A stretch of DNA of 64,000 nt from Pseudomonas baltica (GCF_031880315.1 NZ_CP134771.1:5018501-5082500), one strand, 5' to 3'. Counted from the stretch's first letter, positions 9,727 through 20,387 are shown. Notes: generated by a model from the sequence alone, not told the origin. Made by a program: numbers and translations.

Positions 9727-10529
9727 GCCTGCTAGTCAAAAGCAATGCCCGTGGCCAGACCATGGTGCAACTGCCCCAGGGCGAACTCGAATACGTCGGT
9801 TTCGCCGCCTACCGCTTGAGCCTGGGCGAGAGCCTGCCGGTCAGCGCCGGCGACCAGGAACTGTGCCTGGTGCTGCTCAGCGGCCGCGTCGATATCAAGG
9901 GCGAAGCGCCCCAAGGCGGTTTCAAGTGGGACAACATCGGCGATCGCCGCTCGGTGTTCGAGGACAAATCGCCCTTCGCCGCCTACCTGCCACCGGGCAG
10001 CCAGGCGCGGATTACCGCGCTGAGCGATGTGCAGATCGGCGTGTGCGCCGCGCCCGGTTCCAAGGACACCGGGCTTGGCCCGCGGCTGATCGAGCCGGCC
10101 AGCATGAAGCGCAGCGTGCGTGGCAAGGGCGCCAATACCCGCTACGTGTGCGACATCCTCCCGGACACCGAGCCGGCCCATTCCCTGCTGGTGGTGGAAG
10201 TGCGCACGCCGTCCGGGCATTCGTCCAGCTACCCGCCGCACAAGCACGATACCGACGACCTGCCGCACCAGAGCTTTCTCGAAGAGACGTATTACCACCA
10301 GATCAATCCGCCGCAGGGCTTCGTGTTCCAGCGCGTGTACACCGACGACCGCAGCATCGATCAGGCCATGGCGGTGGAAAACAGCGACCTGGTGGTGGTG
10401 CCCAAGGGGTATCACCCGGTCAGCGTGCCTTATGGCTACGAGTCGTATTACTTGAACGTCATGGCCGGGCCCAAGCGGGTCTGGCAGTTTCATAACGATC
10501 CGCAGCATGCGTGGTTGATGGATTTGTAA
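9723..10529 (+). CDS. iolB: 5-deoxy-glucuronate isomerase
   Basis: A 268-residue double-cupin protein that isomerises 5-deoxy-glucuronate to 5-dehydro-2-deoxygluconate, the IolC substrate. Family motifs include the metal-binding stretch SSYPPHKHD near residue 172, followed by EETYYHQ and the conserved GYHPV and YYLNVMAGP near the C-terminus. It starts on the ATG overlapping the iolE stop. Length matches the family (about 270 aa). Confidence 0.95.
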   Translation: MSLLVKSNARGQTMVQLPQGELEYVGFAAYRLSLGESLPVSAGDQELCLVLLSGRVDIKGEAPQGGFKWDNIGDRRSVFEDKSPFAAYLPPGSQARITALSDVQIGVCAAPGSKDTGLGPRLIEPASMKRSVRGKGANTRYVCDILPDTEPAHSLLVVEVRTPSGHSSSYPPHKHDTDDLPHQSFLEETYYHQINPPQGFVFQRVYTDDRSIDQAMAVENSDLVVVPKGYHPVSVPYGYESYYLNVMAGPKRVWQFHNDPQHAWLMDL

Positions 10530-10604
10530 AACCAAGATCTGCGGTGCTGCTGCCATTGGCGGGCACAGGCGCCCCACACTCTTCAGACTGGAGACAACAA
10601 TAAA

Positions 10605-12107
10605 ATGAGCACTGCCCCGGTTATTGGTCACTACCTCGACGGCGAGGTGCAGCACAGCGGCACCGAGCGTTTCAGCGATGTCTTCAACCCGGCCACCGGT
10701 GAGGTCCAGGGCCGCGTCGCGCTGGCCACCCAAGGCACCGTCGACGCCGCCGTAGCCTCGGCGCTCAAGGCTTTTCCGGCGTGGTCCGAGCAATCCTCGC
10801 TGCGCCGCGCGCGGGTCATGTTCAAGTTCAAGGAACTGCTCGACCAGCACCACGACGAACTGGCGGCCATCATCAGCCGCGAACACGGCAAGGTGTTTTC
10901 GGACGCCAAGGGCGAAGTCACTCGCGGCATCGAGATCGTCGAATTCGCCTGCGGTGCGCCGAGCCTGCTCAAGACCGATTTCAGCGACAACATCGGTGGC
11001 GGCATCGACAACTGGAATCTGCGCCAGCCTCTGGGTGTGTGCGCCGGGGTCACGCCGTTCAACTTCCCGGTCATGGTGCCGCTGTGGATGATCCCGCTGG
11101 CGCTGGTGACGGGTAACTGCTTCATCCTCAAGCCCTCGGAGCGCGATCCGTCGGCCAGCCTGCTGATGGCCCGGCTGCTCAAGCAGGCCGGTCTGCCCGA
11201 TGGCGTGTTCAGCGTGGTGCAAGGTGACAAGCTGGCCGTCGATGGCCTGCTGCAGCACCCGGATATCCAGGCGATCTCCTTCGTCGGCTCGACACCGATC
11301 GCTGAATACATTCACACCCAGGCCAGCCAGCGCGGCAAGCGTGTACAGGCGCTGGGCGGCGCCAAGAATCACATGATCGTGATGCCCGACGCCGACCTCG
11401 ATCAAGCGGCCGATGCGCTGATCGGTGCTGCCTATGGTTCGGCGGGGGAGCGCTGCATGGCGATCTCCATCGCGGTGGCGGTCGGTGACGTGGCCGACAA
11501 GCTGATCGCCAAGCTACTGCCGCGCATCGACCAGCTCAAGGTTGGCAATGGCATGCAGCCCGACAGTGACATGGGCCCGCTGGTGACGGCGGTGCACAAG
11601 GCCAAAGTCGAGGGCTACATCGCCCAGGGCGTGAAAGAAGGCGCCGAGTTGCTGGTAGACGGCCGTGGTTTCACGGTGCCTGGCGCCGAGAACGGCTTCT
11701 TCGTCGGCGCGACCTTGTTCGACAAGGTCGGCACTGACATGAGCATCTACAAGGAAGAGATTTTCGGGCCGGTGCTGGGCATCGTCCGGGTGGCTGATTT
11801 CGCCACGGCGGTGGAGCTGATCAACGCTCATGAATTCGGTAACGGCGTGTCGTGCTTCACCAGTGACGGCGGCATTGCTCGGGCGTTCGCACGCAACATC
11901 AAGGTCGGCATGGTGGGCATCAACGTGCCGATCCCGGTGCCCATGGCCTGGCATTCGTTCGGTGGCTGGAAGCGCTCGCTGTTCGGCGATCATCACGCCT
12001 ATGGCGACGAAGGCGTGCGCTTCTATAGCCGCTACAAGAGTGTCATGCAACGCTGGCCGGACAGCATCGCCAAAGGCGCCGAGTTCAGTATGCCGACGGC
12101 TAAATAA
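10605..12107 (+). CDS. iolA: CoA-acylating (methyl)malonate-semialdehyde dehydrogenase
   Basis: A 500-residue aldehyde dehydrogenase of the MmsA/IolA family. It converts malonate semialdehyde (the end product of inositol breakdown) to acetyl-CoA, and methylmalonate semialdehyde to propionyl-CoA. The catalytic cysteine is in [11 protein letters not shown] (about residue 286), the N-terminal region contains the family's FNPATGEV, and [16 protein letters not shown] marks the NAD site. Its place between iolB and the IolI-like gene makes the IolA role likely, although MmsA of valine catabolism is an equally close relative and the genome may carry a second copy. Confidence 0.92.
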   Translation: MSTAPVIGHYLDGEVQHSGTERFSDVFNPATGEVQGRVALATQGTVDAAVASALKAFPAWSEQSSLRRARVMFKFKELLDQHHDELAAIISREHGKVFSDAKGEVTRGIEIVEFACGAPSLLKTDFSDNIGGGIDNWNLRQPLGVCAGVTPFNFPVMVPLWMIPLALVTGNCFILKPSERDPSASLLMARLLKQAGLPDGVFSVVQGDKLAVDGLLQHPDIQAISFVGSTPIAEYIHTQASQRGKRVQALGGAKNHMIVMPDADLDQAADALIGAAYGSAGERCMAISIAVAVGDVADKLIAKLLPRIDQLKVGNGMQPDSDMGPLVTAVHKAKVEGYIAQGVKEGAELLVDGRGFTVPGAENGFFVGATLFDKVGTDMSIYKEEIFGPVLGIVRVADFATAVELINAHEFGNGVSCFTSDGGIARAFARNIKVGMVGINVPIPVPMAWHSFGGWKRSLFGDHHAYGDEGVRFYSRYKSVMQRWPDSIAKGAEFSMPTAK

Positions 12108-12119
12108 ACCCTGAACCGA

Positions 12120-12215
12120 TGGCGACTGGATGGCCGTCTTCGCGAGCAAGCCTTGCTCCTGCAGGTGCACGCCGCACCTGTGGAAGCACAGCTCGCCCGC
12201 GACGAGGCCCGCTGG
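12120..12215. repeat. REP elements, inverted pair
   Basis: Two facing REP-like half-elements (CGCGAGCAAGCCTTGCTCC and the diverged GCACAGCTCGCCCGCGACGAG) occupy most of the 155-bp gap between iolA and the next gene. Confidence 0.6.
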
Positions 12216-12262
12216 CCCAACACAGAATGTTCCTGAGCACTGCTACCTGGAGAATAAAAACA

Positions 12263-13084
12263 ATGTCCCAGCCCCTGCGTTTCGCCCTGAATCGTATGGT
12301 TGCACCGCGTCTGTCGCTGCCCGACTTCATCGACCTGGCGGTGAGCCTCAAGGCCGATGCCATCGAGATCCGCAACGACCTCAACGGCATCGAGATCGAA
12401 GACGGCACCCCTGCCCAGGTGGTGCGTGAACTGTGCGAAGAGCGCGGCATCCGCGTGCTGTCGATCAACGCCCTGTATCCCTTCGATGTGTGGAACGACG
12501 AACGCCGCGCCCAGACCCTCAAGCTCGCCGCCTATGCCCGTGACTGCGGCGCCCAGGGGCTGGTGATGTGCCCGCGCAACGAGCACGCCGACCCACGCAG
12601 CCCCGCCGAACGCAATGCCGGTTTGCGTACGGCACTCACCGAACTGGCGCCGATCCTGCGCGAGCACGGCTTGCTGGGTTTCGTCGAGCCACTGGGTTTC
12701 GAAGAGTGCGCGCTGCGCTACAAGCGCATTGCGGTAGAAGCGATCAAGGCCATCGGCGGCCTGGATGTGTTCCGCCTGGTGCACGACACCTTCCATCACC
12801 ATCTGGCCAGCGAACACGAATTCTTCCCGGAGCTGACTGGCCTGGTGCACATCTCCGGTGTCGAGGACGCCCAGGCGCCGCTCAATACCATCCGCGATGG
12901 CCACCGCGTGCTGGTGGGCGACGGCGATATCCTCGGCAACGCGGCGCAACTCGACACGTTGCTGAGCACGGGGTATCGCGGCTATGTGTCGTTCGAGCCG
13001 TTCGCCGAAAGCGTTCATGGCCTGAGCGACATCCGCCAGGCGCTGGCGGCGAGCATGGCGCATTTGCGTACGGCGTTGGCCTGA
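12263..13084 (+). CDS. TIM-barrel sugar isomerase, IolI-like (inosose isomerase)
   Basis: A 273-residue AP-endonuclease-2 family TIM barrel. Likely metal ligands lie in FVEPLGF (near residue 146), LVHDTFHHH (near 175) and SFEPF (near 246), in the order expected for xylose-isomerase-like barrels. By length and operon position it fits IolI, which interconverts 2-keto-myo-inositol and 1-keto-D-chiro-inositol; IolH and other epimerases of the fold cannot be excluded. The ATG (MSQPLRFALNR) follows CTGGAG about 9 bases upstream. Confidence 0.75.
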   Translation: MSQPLRFALNRMVAPRLSLPDFIDLAVSLKADAIEIRNDLNGIEIEDGTPAQVVRELCEERGIRVLSINALYPFDVWNDERRAQTLKLAAYARDCGAQGLVMCPRNEHADPRSPAERNAGLRTALTELAPILREHGLLGFVEPLGFEECALRYKRIAVEAIKAIGGLDVFRLVHDTFHHHLASEHEFFPELTGLVHISGVEDAQAPLNTIRDGHRVLVGDGDILGNAAQLDTLLSTGYRGYVSFEPFAESVHGLSDIRQALAASMAHLRTALA

Positions 13085-13159
13085 TTTCGTGGGCAGCGCC
13101 TGCTCCCACAGGGATCAAAAGCGAACGCAAGGCAGCACATAATAATTGAAGGTGTGAAC

Positions 13160-15097
13160 ATGACCACAACCCGACTGACCATGGCCCAGGCCCTGGTGAA
13201 ATTCCTCGACAACCAGTACGTCGAGGTCGATGGCGTCGAAAGCAAATTCGTCGCTGGGGTGTTTACCATCTTCGGCCATGGCAACGTGCTGGGCGTCGGC
13301 CAGGCGCTGGAGCAAGATGCCGGCGAGTTGGTGGTGCACCAGGGCCGTAACGAGCAGGGCATGGCCCACGCCGCCATCGGCTTCGCCAAGCAGCACCTGC
13401 GGCGCAAGATCTACGCCTGCTGTTCATCGGTGGGCCCCGGTGCCGCCAACATGCTCACTGCGGCCGCCACGGCCACCGCCAACCGCATTCCGCTGTTGCT
13501 GCTGCCGGGCGATGTGTACGCCAGCCGCCAGCCCGACCCGGTGCTGCAGCAGATCGAGCAGTTCCACGACCTGAGCATCAGCACCAACGACGCCTTCCGC
13601 GCGGTGAGCAAATACTGGGATCGCATCAACCGCCCCGAGCAACTGATGAGCGCGGCCATTCACGCCATGCGGGTGCTCACCGATCCGGCCGAAACCGGCG
13701 CGGTGACCCTGGCCTTGCCGCAAGACGTGCAGGCCGAAGCCTACGACTACCCGGACAGCTTCCTGCAAAAGCGCGTGCACCGCATCGATCGTCGGCTGCC
13801 CACCGAGGCCATGCTCGCCGACGCCGTGGCGGCGCTGCGCGGCAAACGCACGCCCTTGATCATCTGCGGCGGTGGGGTCAAATACGCCGGCGCCAACGCG
13901 CAACTGCAGGCCTTTGCCGAACGCTTCGACATCCCCTTCGCCGAAACCCAGGCGGGCAAGAGCGCCATCGTCTCGGCCCATCCGCTCAACGTCGGCGGCA
14001 TCGGCGAAACCGGCTGCCTGGCCGCCAACCTGCTGGCCAAGGAAGCCGACCTGATCATCGGTATCGGCACCCGTTACACCGACTTCACCACTTCATCCAA
14101 GTGGCTGTTCCAGCACCCCGAGGTGCAGTTTCTCAACATCAACATCAGCCCCGCCGACGCCCTCAAGCTCGACGGCGTGCAGTTGCTCTGCGATGCCAAG
14201 GTCGGCTTGCAGCAGCTGTCCGATCACCTGGCCCGCACCGGCTTTCGCTCGGGCTGGAACAACCGCGTGCAACAGGCCCGCGCCGAACTGGATGCCGAGG
14301 TCGATCGTATCTATCAAGTGGAATACACCAGCGCCGATTTCGTCCCCGAGATCAACGATCACATGGACCCGGCCGTGCTGCGTGAATTCATCGAGCTGAC
14401 CGGCTCGTGCCTGACCCAGAGCCGCGTGCTCGGCGTGCTCAACGAAACCCTGCCCAGCGACGGCATCATTGTCGCGGCCGCCGGCAGCCTGCCCGGCGAC
14501 CTGCAACGCAGCTGGCGCAGCAAGGGCGTCAACACCTATCACCTGGAATACGGCTACTCGTGCATGGGCTACGAAGTCAACGCCGCCTTGGGCGTCAAGC
14601 TCGCCGAACCGCAGCGCGAGGTCTATGCGCTGGTGGGCGACGGCTCGTACATGATGCTGCATTCCGAACTGGCGACTTCGATCCAGGAGCGGCGCAAGAT
14701 CAACGTGGTGCTGCTCGACAACATGACTTTCGGCTGCATCAACAACCTGCAGATGGAACACGGCATGGACAGCTTCGGCACCGAGTTCCGCTTTCGCAAC
14801 CCGGACAGTGGCCAGCTCGATGGCGGTTTCGTGCCGGTGGATTTTGCCATGAGCGCGGCGGCGTACGGCTGCAAGACTTACAAGGTCTCGACCGTCGAGC
14901 AACTGCGCGCGGCGTTGGCCGATGCTCGGCTGCAAACGGTGTCGACGCTCATCGATATCAAGGTTCTGCCCAAGACCATGATTCACAAATATCTGTCCTG
15001 GTGGCGCGTGGGCGTGGCGCAAGTGTCCACCAGCGCGCGCACCGATGCGGTGGCCAAGACCCTGAACGAACGACTGGCCGAGGCCCGTCAGTACTGA
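13160..15097 (+). CDS. iolD: 3D-(3,5/4)-trihydroxycyclohexane-1,2-dione hydrolase
   Basis: A 645-residue thiamine-diphosphate enzyme of the acetolactate-synthase fold that opens the inositol-derived ring to 5-deoxy-glucuronate. The cofactor-activating glutamate is in the N-terminal domain ([14 protein letters not shown], about residue 60). The ThDP/Mg motif [15 protein letters not shown]…NMTFGCINN lies at about 492–530. The ATG at 13160 is preferred because GAAGG stands 7 bases before it; a GTG two codons upstream is possible. An REP-like hairpin core (GTGGGCAGCGCCTGCTCCCAC) lies in the short gap before it. Confidence 0.95.
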   Translation: MTTTRLTMAQALVKFLDNQYVEVDGVESKFVAGVFTIFGHGNVLGVGQALEQDAGELVVHQGRNEQGMAHAAIGFAKQHLRRKIYACCSSVGPGAANMLTAAATATANRIPLLLLPGDVYASRQPDPVLQQIEQFHDLSISTNDAFRAVSKYWDRINRPEQLMSAAIHAMRVLTDPAETGAVTLALPQDVQAEAYDYPDSFLQKRVHRIDRRLPTEAMLADAVAALRGKRTPLIICGGGVKYAGANAQLQAFAERFDIPFAETQAGKSAIVSAHPLNVGGIGETGCLAANLLAKEADLIIGIGTRYTDFTTSSKWLFQHPEVQFLNINISPADALKLDGVQLLCDAKVGLQQLSDHLARTGFRSGWNNRVQQARAELDAEVDRIYQVEYTSADFVPEINDHMDPAVLREFIELTGSCLTQSRVLGVLNETLPSDGIIVAAAGSLPGDLQRSWRSKGVNTYHLEYGYSCMGYEVNAALGVKLAEPQREVYALVGDGSYMMLHSELATSIQERRKINVVLLDNMTFGCINNLQMEHGMDSFGTEFRFRNPDSGQLDGGFVPVDFAMSAAAYGCKTYKVSTVEQLRAALADARLQTVSTLIDIKVLPKTMIHKYLSWWRVGVAQVSTSARTDAVAKTLNERLAEARQY

Positions 15098-15135
15098 TTG
15101 CGCTCTGACCAACAAAAACAATCTGGAGGCTTCAC

Positions 15136-16161
15136 ATGGCTACCTCTTCTACACCGCTAAAACTGGGCGTCATCGGTACCGGCGCCATCGGTCGTGACCA
15201 TATCCGTCGCTGCAGCCACGCCTTGATCAATAGCACGGTGGTGGCGGTCACCGATATCAACCTGGAGCACGCCGCCAAGGTCGTGGCCGAGCTGGGCATT
15301 GCCGCCGAGGTGTATGCCGATGGCCACGCGGTCATCAATGCGCCGGAAGTCGAGGCGATCCTGGTCACGTCCTGGGGCCCGACCCACGAAGAGTTCGTGC
15401 TGGCCGCCATCGCGGCGGGCAAGCCGGTGTTCTGCGAGAAGCCGCTGGCAGTGACCGCCGAGGGCTGCCGGCACATCGTCGATGCCGAGATCGCCTATGG
15501 CAAACGCCTGGTCCAGGTGGGCTTCATGCGTCCTTATGACGAAGGCTACCGCGCGCTCAAACGGGTCATCGACAGCGGCCAGATCGGCGAACCGCTGATG
15601 CTCCACTGCGCGCACCGCAACCCCACCGTGCCGGAGCAGTACAAGACCGACATGGCGATCACCGACACGCTGATTCACGAACTCGACGTGCTGCGCTGGC
15701 TGTTGGCCGATGACTACAAATCCGTGCAGGTGGTGTTCCCGCGCAAGACCAGCAAAGCCTTCGCCCATCTCAAAGACCCGCAGATCGTGCTGATCGAGAC
15801 GGTCAAGGGCACGCGCATCGACGTCGAGGTATTCGTCAACTGCCAGTACGGCTACGACATTCAATGCGAAGTGGTGGGGGAGACCGGTATCGCGCGGCTG
15901 CCGGAGCCGTCGCAGGTGCAGTTGCGCAGCGAGGCGAAGCTGTCCAACGCGATTCTGATGGACTGGAAGGACCGCTTTATCGCCGCCTATGACGTCGAGT
16001 TGCAGGCCTTTATCGATGGCGTGCGCGCCGGGCACATCAACGGCCCGTCGGCGTGGGATGGTTTTGCGGCGGCGGTGGCGGCCGATGCCTGCGTGGCGGC
16101 GCAGCAGAGCGGCGCGATCGTCGAACTGGGCCTGCCTGCGCGGCCGTCGTTTTATAACTGA
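15136..16161 (+). CDS. iolG: inositol 2-dehydrogenase (Gfo/Idh/MocA family)
   Basis: A 341-residue NAD-dependent dehydrogenase oxidising myo-inositol to 2-keto-myo-inositol, the entry reaction. The N-terminal Rossmann motif is [12 protein letters not shown] (residues 12–23). The family lysine is in CEKPLAVT (near 103), and [10 protein letters not shown] (near 179) carries the catalytic Asp. CTGGAG precedes the ATG. It follows iolD by 38 bp, so it belongs to the same operon. Confidence 0.92.
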   Translation: MATSSTPLKLGVIGTGAIGRDHIRRCSHALINSTVVAVTDINLEHAAKVVAELGIAAEVYADGHAVINAPEVEAILVTSWGPTHEEFVLAAIAAGKPVFCEKPLAVTAEGCRHIVDAEIAYGKRLVQVGFMRPYDEGYRALKRVIDSGQIGEPLMLHCAHRNPTVPEQYKTDMAITDTLIHELDVLRWLLADDYKSVQVVFPRKTSKAFAHLKDPQIVLIETVKGTRIDVEVFVNCQYGYDIQCEVVGETGIARLPEPSQVQLRSEAKLSNAILMDWKDRFIAAYDVELQAFIDGVRAGHINGPSAWDGFAAAVAADACVAAQQSGAIVELGLPARPSFYN

Positions 16162-16199
16162 GCCAATATTGCTTTCATTGCTGCAAGAGGTGCGTTGCC

Positions 16200-16292
16200 T
16201 GTGCGGACCTCTTCGCGGGCAAGCCTTGCTCCCACAGGGCAGTTGCAGAGTCGTGCGCCTGTGGGCGCAAGGCTTGCCCGCGAAGACAATGG
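16200..16292. repeat. REP pair (inverted, BIME-like)
   Basis: CTTCGCGGGCAAGCCTTGCT and, about 40 bases later, its reverse complement AGGCTTGCCCGCGAAG flank a short spacer in the 200-bp gap between iolG and the IolW-like gene. The pair could form a long cruciform or RNA stem that weakens downstream transcription. Confidence 0.8.
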
Positions 16293-16361
16293 CCGATGCA
16301 GCTCTGCCGCAAGAGCCAAGCGCGATTTCGCGTACACAGTCGCTATCTAAAGGATCCTCTT

Positions 16362-17408
16362 ATGCGCATCGGACTGGTTGGCTACGGCTTTGGTGGCCGT
16401 TTCTTTCATGCTCCCCTGCTCACCAGCCTGGCCGACGCCAAGCTGGTGGGCGTGGTGACTCGTTCCGACGAGCGCCGCCAGCAACTCAGCGCTGATCACC
16501 CCGGCGTGCCGGCGTTCGACAGCATCGGCCAACTGGTCGAAGCCGGCGTCGATCTACTGGTGATCTGCACGCCGTTACCCGGTCGTGCCGCCCTGATCCA
16601 GGAGGCTTTCGATCACGGCATCGCCGTCGTCAGCGACAAGCCCTTCGCCTTCAACGCCACCGAGGCCAGCGCCTTGATCGCCGCCGCGCACAGCGGCGGT
16701 GCGCCCTTCACCGTGTATCAGAATCGGCGCTGGGATTCGGACTTTCTCACCGTACGCAAACTGATCGCCGAGGGCACCCTGGGCACCGTCAGCCATTTTG
16801 AATCACGCTTCGAGCGCTACTCGCCACAGTCCCTGGGCGACACCAGCGCCGGCGGGGTGTTGCTCGACCTCGGCAGCCATCTGGTGGACCAGGCCCTGCA
16901 ACTGTTCGGCGCGGTCGAAACGGTGTACGGCGAGCTGTACTACAGTCCACAGGCCCCTGACGTGGATTATGGTTTTTTCGTGGCCTTGCGCCATCGCAGT
17001 GGGGTGGTCAGCCACCTCTATGGCAACAAATTGCAGGACGCCGAGCCACGGCGTTTTCGCGTGACTGGCAGTAACGGCACTTATTGTGTCGAGGGCCTCG
17101 ATGGCCAGGAAGAAGCGACCCTGGCCGGCCGCTCACCGCGCAGCGAAGGCGAGCGCTGGGGCGTCGAAGAGCATCGACGCTGGGGCTGGTTCGAACGCGG
17201 CGCCGAACGGGAGAAAGTGCGCAGCGAGCACGGCAACTGGCCGCAGTTCTATGGGCAGGTGGTCGAGGCCATCAAAGAAGGCCGCGAACTGCCCGTAGCA
17301 CTGGACGAAGCCCTGCTGACAGTGCGCGTATTGGACGCCGCGCGACTGAGCTCAGAGCGCCGTCAGGTGGTGAAATTGACCGACGATGGCAGCGCAGAAA
17401 AAATTTAG
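16362..17408 (+). CDS. Gfo/Idh/MocA oxidoreductase, IolW/YdgJ-like (probable scyllo-inositol dehydrogenase)
   Basis: A 348-residue oxidoreductase with Rossmann motif GLVGYGFGGRFFHAPLL (residues 4–20), SDKPFAF near 93, and YQNRRWDSDFLTVRKLI near 125. LLDLGSHLVDQAL, near residue 168, supplies the active-site His/Asp region. These last two motifs resemble Bacillus IolW and E. coli YdgJ much more than IolG. The likely role is NADP-dependent interconversion of scyllo-inositol and scyllo-inosose, which would widen the operon's substrates. Substrate is inferred. AAAGGA precedes the ATG. Its stop codon lies inside the first of two palindromes in front of the transporter genes. Confidence 0.82.
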   Translation: MRIGLVGYGFGGRFFHAPLLTSLADAKLVGVVTRSDERRQQLSADHPGVPAFDSIGQLVEAGVDLLVICTPLPGRAALIQEAFDHGIAVVSDKPFAFNATEASALIAAAHSGGAPFTVYQNRRWDSDFLTVRKLIAEGTLGTVSHFESRFERYSPQSLGDTSAGGVLLDLGSHLVDQALQLFGAVETVYGELYYSPQAPDVDYGFFVALRHRSGVVSHLYGNKLQDAEPRRFRVTGSNGTYCVEGLDGQEEATLAGRSPRSEGERWGVEEHRRWGWFERGAEREKVRSEHGNWPQFYGQVVEAIKEGRELPVALDEALLTVRVLDAARLSSERRQVVKLTDDGSAEKI

Positions 17409-17448
17409 AATAAAATTCTAAAACAGGTTGATATGGAAATTATTTTCT
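17406..17448. promoter_or_regulatory. two AT-rich palindromes, candidate RpiR/IolR operators
   Basis: TAGAATAAAATTCTA (17406–17420) is a perfect palindrome around AAA. GGAAATTATTTTCT (17435–17448) follows one to two helical turns later. Both share the GAA-AT-rich-TTC layout with GGAATAAATTTTCC at 6698–6711 before iolC. They stand about 100 bp before the small ORF and about 340 bp before the binding-protein gene, consistent with a second regulated promoter for the transporter. Confidence 0.45.
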
Positions 17449-17510
17449 AATAGAGTCGTTCCAAGGTTGCCGATCCTCACAATAAAACCAACAAATAAAC
17501 AGGTACCGTC

Positions 17511-17672
17511 ATGAACATGCTCCGCACTGCGCGTCACGCCGCACCTCTTCTGAAAACACTGGCCAAGGCCTGTGCCCGTCTGCTCGATGTCGCTTTCCAT
17601 CCCAAAGGTATCGAACGCAATGGCGCGCTGGTGCTGTGCATTCCCGGTGCCCCCATCGTGCGTTTGCACTGA
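17511..17672 (+). CDS. small ORF (53 aa), possible leader of the transporter transcript
   Basis: An ATG-initiated 53-codon ORF (MNMLRTARHAAPLLKTL…) with a well-placed AACAGGTACC leader, nearly identical to that in front of iolE. It lies between the palindromes and the ABC-transporter binding-protein gene. The N-terminal 30 residues are basic and helix-prone; no signal peptide is clear. I do not recognise the family. It may be a real small protein, a leader peptide, or a decayed gene end. Confidence 0.4.
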   Translation: MNMLRTARHAAPLLKTLAKACARLLDVAFHPKGIERNGALVLCIPGAPIVRLH

Positions 17673-17715
17673 CCGCGACGCTGTCCAGCTGCCTCTGGAA
17701 AAGCTGTTTCAAGGA

Positions 17716-17760
17716 CGCACCTTCAAGAACGCACCTTCAAGAAAAGCACCTACAAGAAAA
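17716..17760. repeat. short imperfect tandem repeat before the ABC binding-protein gene
   Basis: Three imperfect copies of a 14–15-base unit (ACGCACCTTCAAGA, AACGCACCTTCAAGA, AAAGCACCTACAAGA) run directly into the ribosome-binding region of the next gene. Confidence 0.6.
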
Positions 17761-17778
17761 ACAAGGAACCGCTCGCTC

Positions 17779-18717
17779 ATGAAGACTCCACACCTCTTAG
17801 CTTCACTTGCCTTGTCTCTGTCCCTCTCGGTGGCCAGCGCCAGCGCTTTTGCCGACATCAAGATCGGCGTGGCCATGTCGCAGTTCGACGACACCTGGCT
17901 GACCTACCTGCGCGAGTTCATGGATAAACGCGCCAAGTCCATCACCACTGAAAAAGTCAGCCTGCAGTTCGTCGACGGCCGTGCCGACGTCAACAAGCAG
18001 TTCGACCAGGTGCAGGAGCTGATCAGTAACAAGGTCGACGCCATCATCGTCAATCCGGTCGACACCGCTGCGACGGCCAACATCACCAAGACTGCCGAAA
18101 AAGCCGGTATTCCGCTGGTCTACGTGAACCGCAAGCCGGACGGCGACAAGCCGCTGCCCAAAGGCGTGGCCACGGTGGTTTCCGACGAAATCGAAGCCGG
18201 CCATCTGCAGGGCCAGTTCGTCGCGGACAAGCTGAACGGCAAAGGCAATGTGGTGATCCTGTTGGGCGACCTGGCCAATAACGCCACGACCAATCGGACC
18301 AAAGGGGTCAAGGAGATATTCGCCAAGTATCCCGACATCAAGGTCATCCAGGAGCAGACCGGGATCTGGCTGCGTGACAAAGGCATGACCCTGACCAACG
18401 ACTGGTTGACCCAGGGCAAGGAATTCAACGCGGTGGTTTCCAACAACGACGAGATGGCCATTGGTGCCGCCATGGCGCTCAAACAAGCCGGCGTCAAGGA
18501 AGGCAGCGTGTTCGTCACCGGCGTCGACGGCACCCCCGACGGCTTGAACGCCATCGAGAAGAAGCAGATGGCCGCCTCGGTATTCCAGGACGCCAAGGGC
18601 CAGGCCGAAGGCGCGGTGGATGTCGCGGTGAAGATGGTCAAGAAAGAAGACTATCCGGCGGCGACCGTCATCCCATACCGCCTGATCACCCCGGAAAACG
18701 TCGCGACCTTCAAATAA
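17779..18717 (+). CDS. sugar ABC transporter periplasmic binding protein (probable inositol-binding)
   Basis: A 312-residue periplasmic-binding protein of the ribose/galactose (PBP type 1) class. A clear signal peptide covers residues 1–24 (MKTPHLLASLALSLSLSVAS…AFA). The mature part opens DIKIGVAMSQFDDTWLTYL, followed by NKVDAIIVNPVDTAA and FVTGVDGTPDGL. Its place between the iol genes and an ATPase/permease pair makes it the likely myo-inositol receptor (IbpA-like). The ATG at 17779 is chosen because the signal peptide starts there; AAGGA lies about 11 bases upstream. Confidence 0.88.
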   Translation: MKTPHLLASLALSLSLSVASASAFADIKIGVAMSQFDDTWLTYLREFMDKRAKSITTEKVSLQFVDGRADVNKQFDQVQELISNKVDAIIVNPVDTAATANITKTAEKAGIPLVYVNRKPDGDKPLPKGVATVVSDEIEAGHLQGQFVADKLNGKGNVVILLGDLANNATTNRTKGVKEIFAKYPDIKVIQEQTGIWLRDKGMTLTNDWLTQGKEFNAVVSNNDEMAIGAAMALKQAGVKEGSVFVTGVDGTPDGLNAIEKKQMAASVFQDAKGQAEGAVDVAVKMVKKEDYPAATVIPYRLITPENVATFK

Positions 18718-18806
18718 AACGCTCAGGGCTTCGCGCTTAGCGATTCGAACCTGTGCCCATGGTGGCTCGCGCCTGACGCGGCCACCCTGAAGATGGAGAG
18801 CCTGTC

Positions 18807-20372
18807 ATGTTTGCCCAAGCCAACCTCGCAATGCCCACCGCGCAAGCACTGCCGACTGGCGCAACGGATCCCCAAGCGTCGCCCTATTTGCTGGAAATCA
18901 CCCACATCAGCAAAGGCTTCCCAGGCGTCATCGCCTTGTCCGACGTGCAGTTGCGCGTCCGCCCAGGCTCGGTGCTGGCGTTGATGGGCGAGAACGGCGC
19001 GGGCAAGTCGACGCTGATGAAAATCATCGCCGGCATCTATCAACCCGACGCCGGCGAGCTGTTCCTGCGCGGCAAGCCCGTGAGCTTTGCCACGCCTTTG
19101 GCCGCATTGCAGGCCGGGATCGCGATGATCCATCAGGAACTCAACCTGATGCCGCACATGACCATCGCCGAGAACATCTGGATCGGCCGCGAGCAGCTCA
19201 ATGGCCTGCACATGGTCGACCACCGCGCCATGCACCGCGCCACCGCCGATCTGCTGGGGCGCCTGCGTATCCGCCTTGACCCGGAAGAACAAGTGGGCAA
19301 CCTCAGCATTGCCGAACGGCAGATGGTCGAGATCGCCAAGGCGGTGTCCTACGACTCCGACATCCTGATCATGGACGAGCCGACTTCGGCCATCACCGAG
19401 ACCGAAGTCGAGCACCTGTTCTCGATCATCCAGGACCTCAAGTCCCAGGGCAAAGGCATCATCTACATCACCCACAAAATGAAGGAAGTGTTCGCCATCG
19501 CCGATGAAGTCGCGGTGTTCCGCGACGGCCAGTACATCGGCTTGCACAAGGCCGACACGCTGAATGACGACACGCTGATTTCGATGATGGTCGGCCGCGA
19601 ACTGAGCACGTTGTTCCCGGTGCGTGAAACGCCGATCGGCAAACGCCTGCTGACCGTGCGCGACCTGAGCCTCGACGGGGTGTTCGAGAAAGTCTCCTTC
19701 GACCTGCACGCCGGCGAGATCCTCGGTATCGCCGGGCTGATGGGCTCGGGCCGTACCAATGTCGCCGAAGCGCTGTTCGGCATCACCCCGAGCACCGGCG
19801 GCGAGATCACCCTGGACGACCAACCGCTGCGCGTCACCGATCCGCACATGGCCATCGAGAAGGGCTTCGCGCTGCTCACCGAAGACCGCAAGCTGACCGG
19901 CCTGTTCGGTTGCCTGTCGGTGCTCGAGAACATGGAAATGGCGGTGCTGCCGCACTACGTGGGCAACGGTTTCGTTCACCAGAAAGCCCTGCGCGTGCTG
20001 TGTGAAGACATGTGCCGCAAGCTGCGGGTCAAGACCCCGTCGCTGGAGCAGTGCATCGACACCCTGTCCGGCGGCAACCAGCAGAAGGCGCTATTGGCGC
20101 GCTGGCTGATGACCAATCCGCGCATCCTGATTCTTGACGAGCCGACCCGTGGCATCGACGTCGGCGCCAAGGCCGAGATCTATCGCCTGATCGCCTTTTT
20201 GGCCAGCGAGGGCATGGCAGTGATCATGATTTCTTCCGAGCTGCCTGAGGTGCTGGGCATGAGCGACCGGGTCATGGTCATGCACGAGGGCGAACAGATG
20301 GGCATCCTCGATCGCGCCGACGCTACCCAGGAGCGGGTCATGCAGCTCGCTTCGGGTATCGCTGTGCATTGA
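18807..20372 (+). CDS. sugar ABC transporter ATP-binding protein (double ABC domain)
   Basis: A 521-residue RbsA/MglA-type ATPase with two ABC domains. The first carries Walker [10 protein letters not shown] (about residue 71), signature [14 protein letters not shown] and Walker [12 protein letters not shown]. The second has a degenerate Walker A (GLMGSGRTN, about 312), signature [15 protein letters not shown] and Walker [13 protein letters not shown]. The degenerate second site is normal for this family. It energises import of the sugar delivered by the upstream binding protein, presumably inositol (IatA-like). Confidence 0.9.
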   Translation: MFAQANLAMPTAQALPTGATDPQASPYLLEITHISKGFPGVIALSDVQLRVRPGSVLALMGENGAGKSTLMKIIAGIYQPDAGELFLRGKPVSFATPLAALQAGIAMIHQELNLMPHMTIAENIWIGREQLNGLHMVDHRAMHRATADLLGRLRIRLDPEEQVGNLSIAERQMVEIAKAVSYDSDILIMDEPTSAITETEVEHLFSIIQDLKSQGKGIIYITHKMKEVFAIADEVAVFRDGQYIGLHKADTLNDDTLISMMVGRELSTLFPVRETPIGKRLLTVRDLSLDGVFEKVSFDLHAGEILGIAGLMGSGRTNVAEALFGITPSTGGEITLDDQPLRVTDPHMAIEKGFALLTEDRKLTGLFGCLSVLENMEMAVLPHYVGNGFVHQKALRVLCEDMCRKLRVKTPSLEQCIDTLSGGNQQKALLARWLMTNPRILILDEPTRGIDVGAKAEIYRLIAFLASEGMAVIMISSELPEVLGMSDRVMVMHEGEQMGILDRADATQERVMQLASGIAVH

Positions 20373-20387
20373 TCCGGTCGGTCCCCT

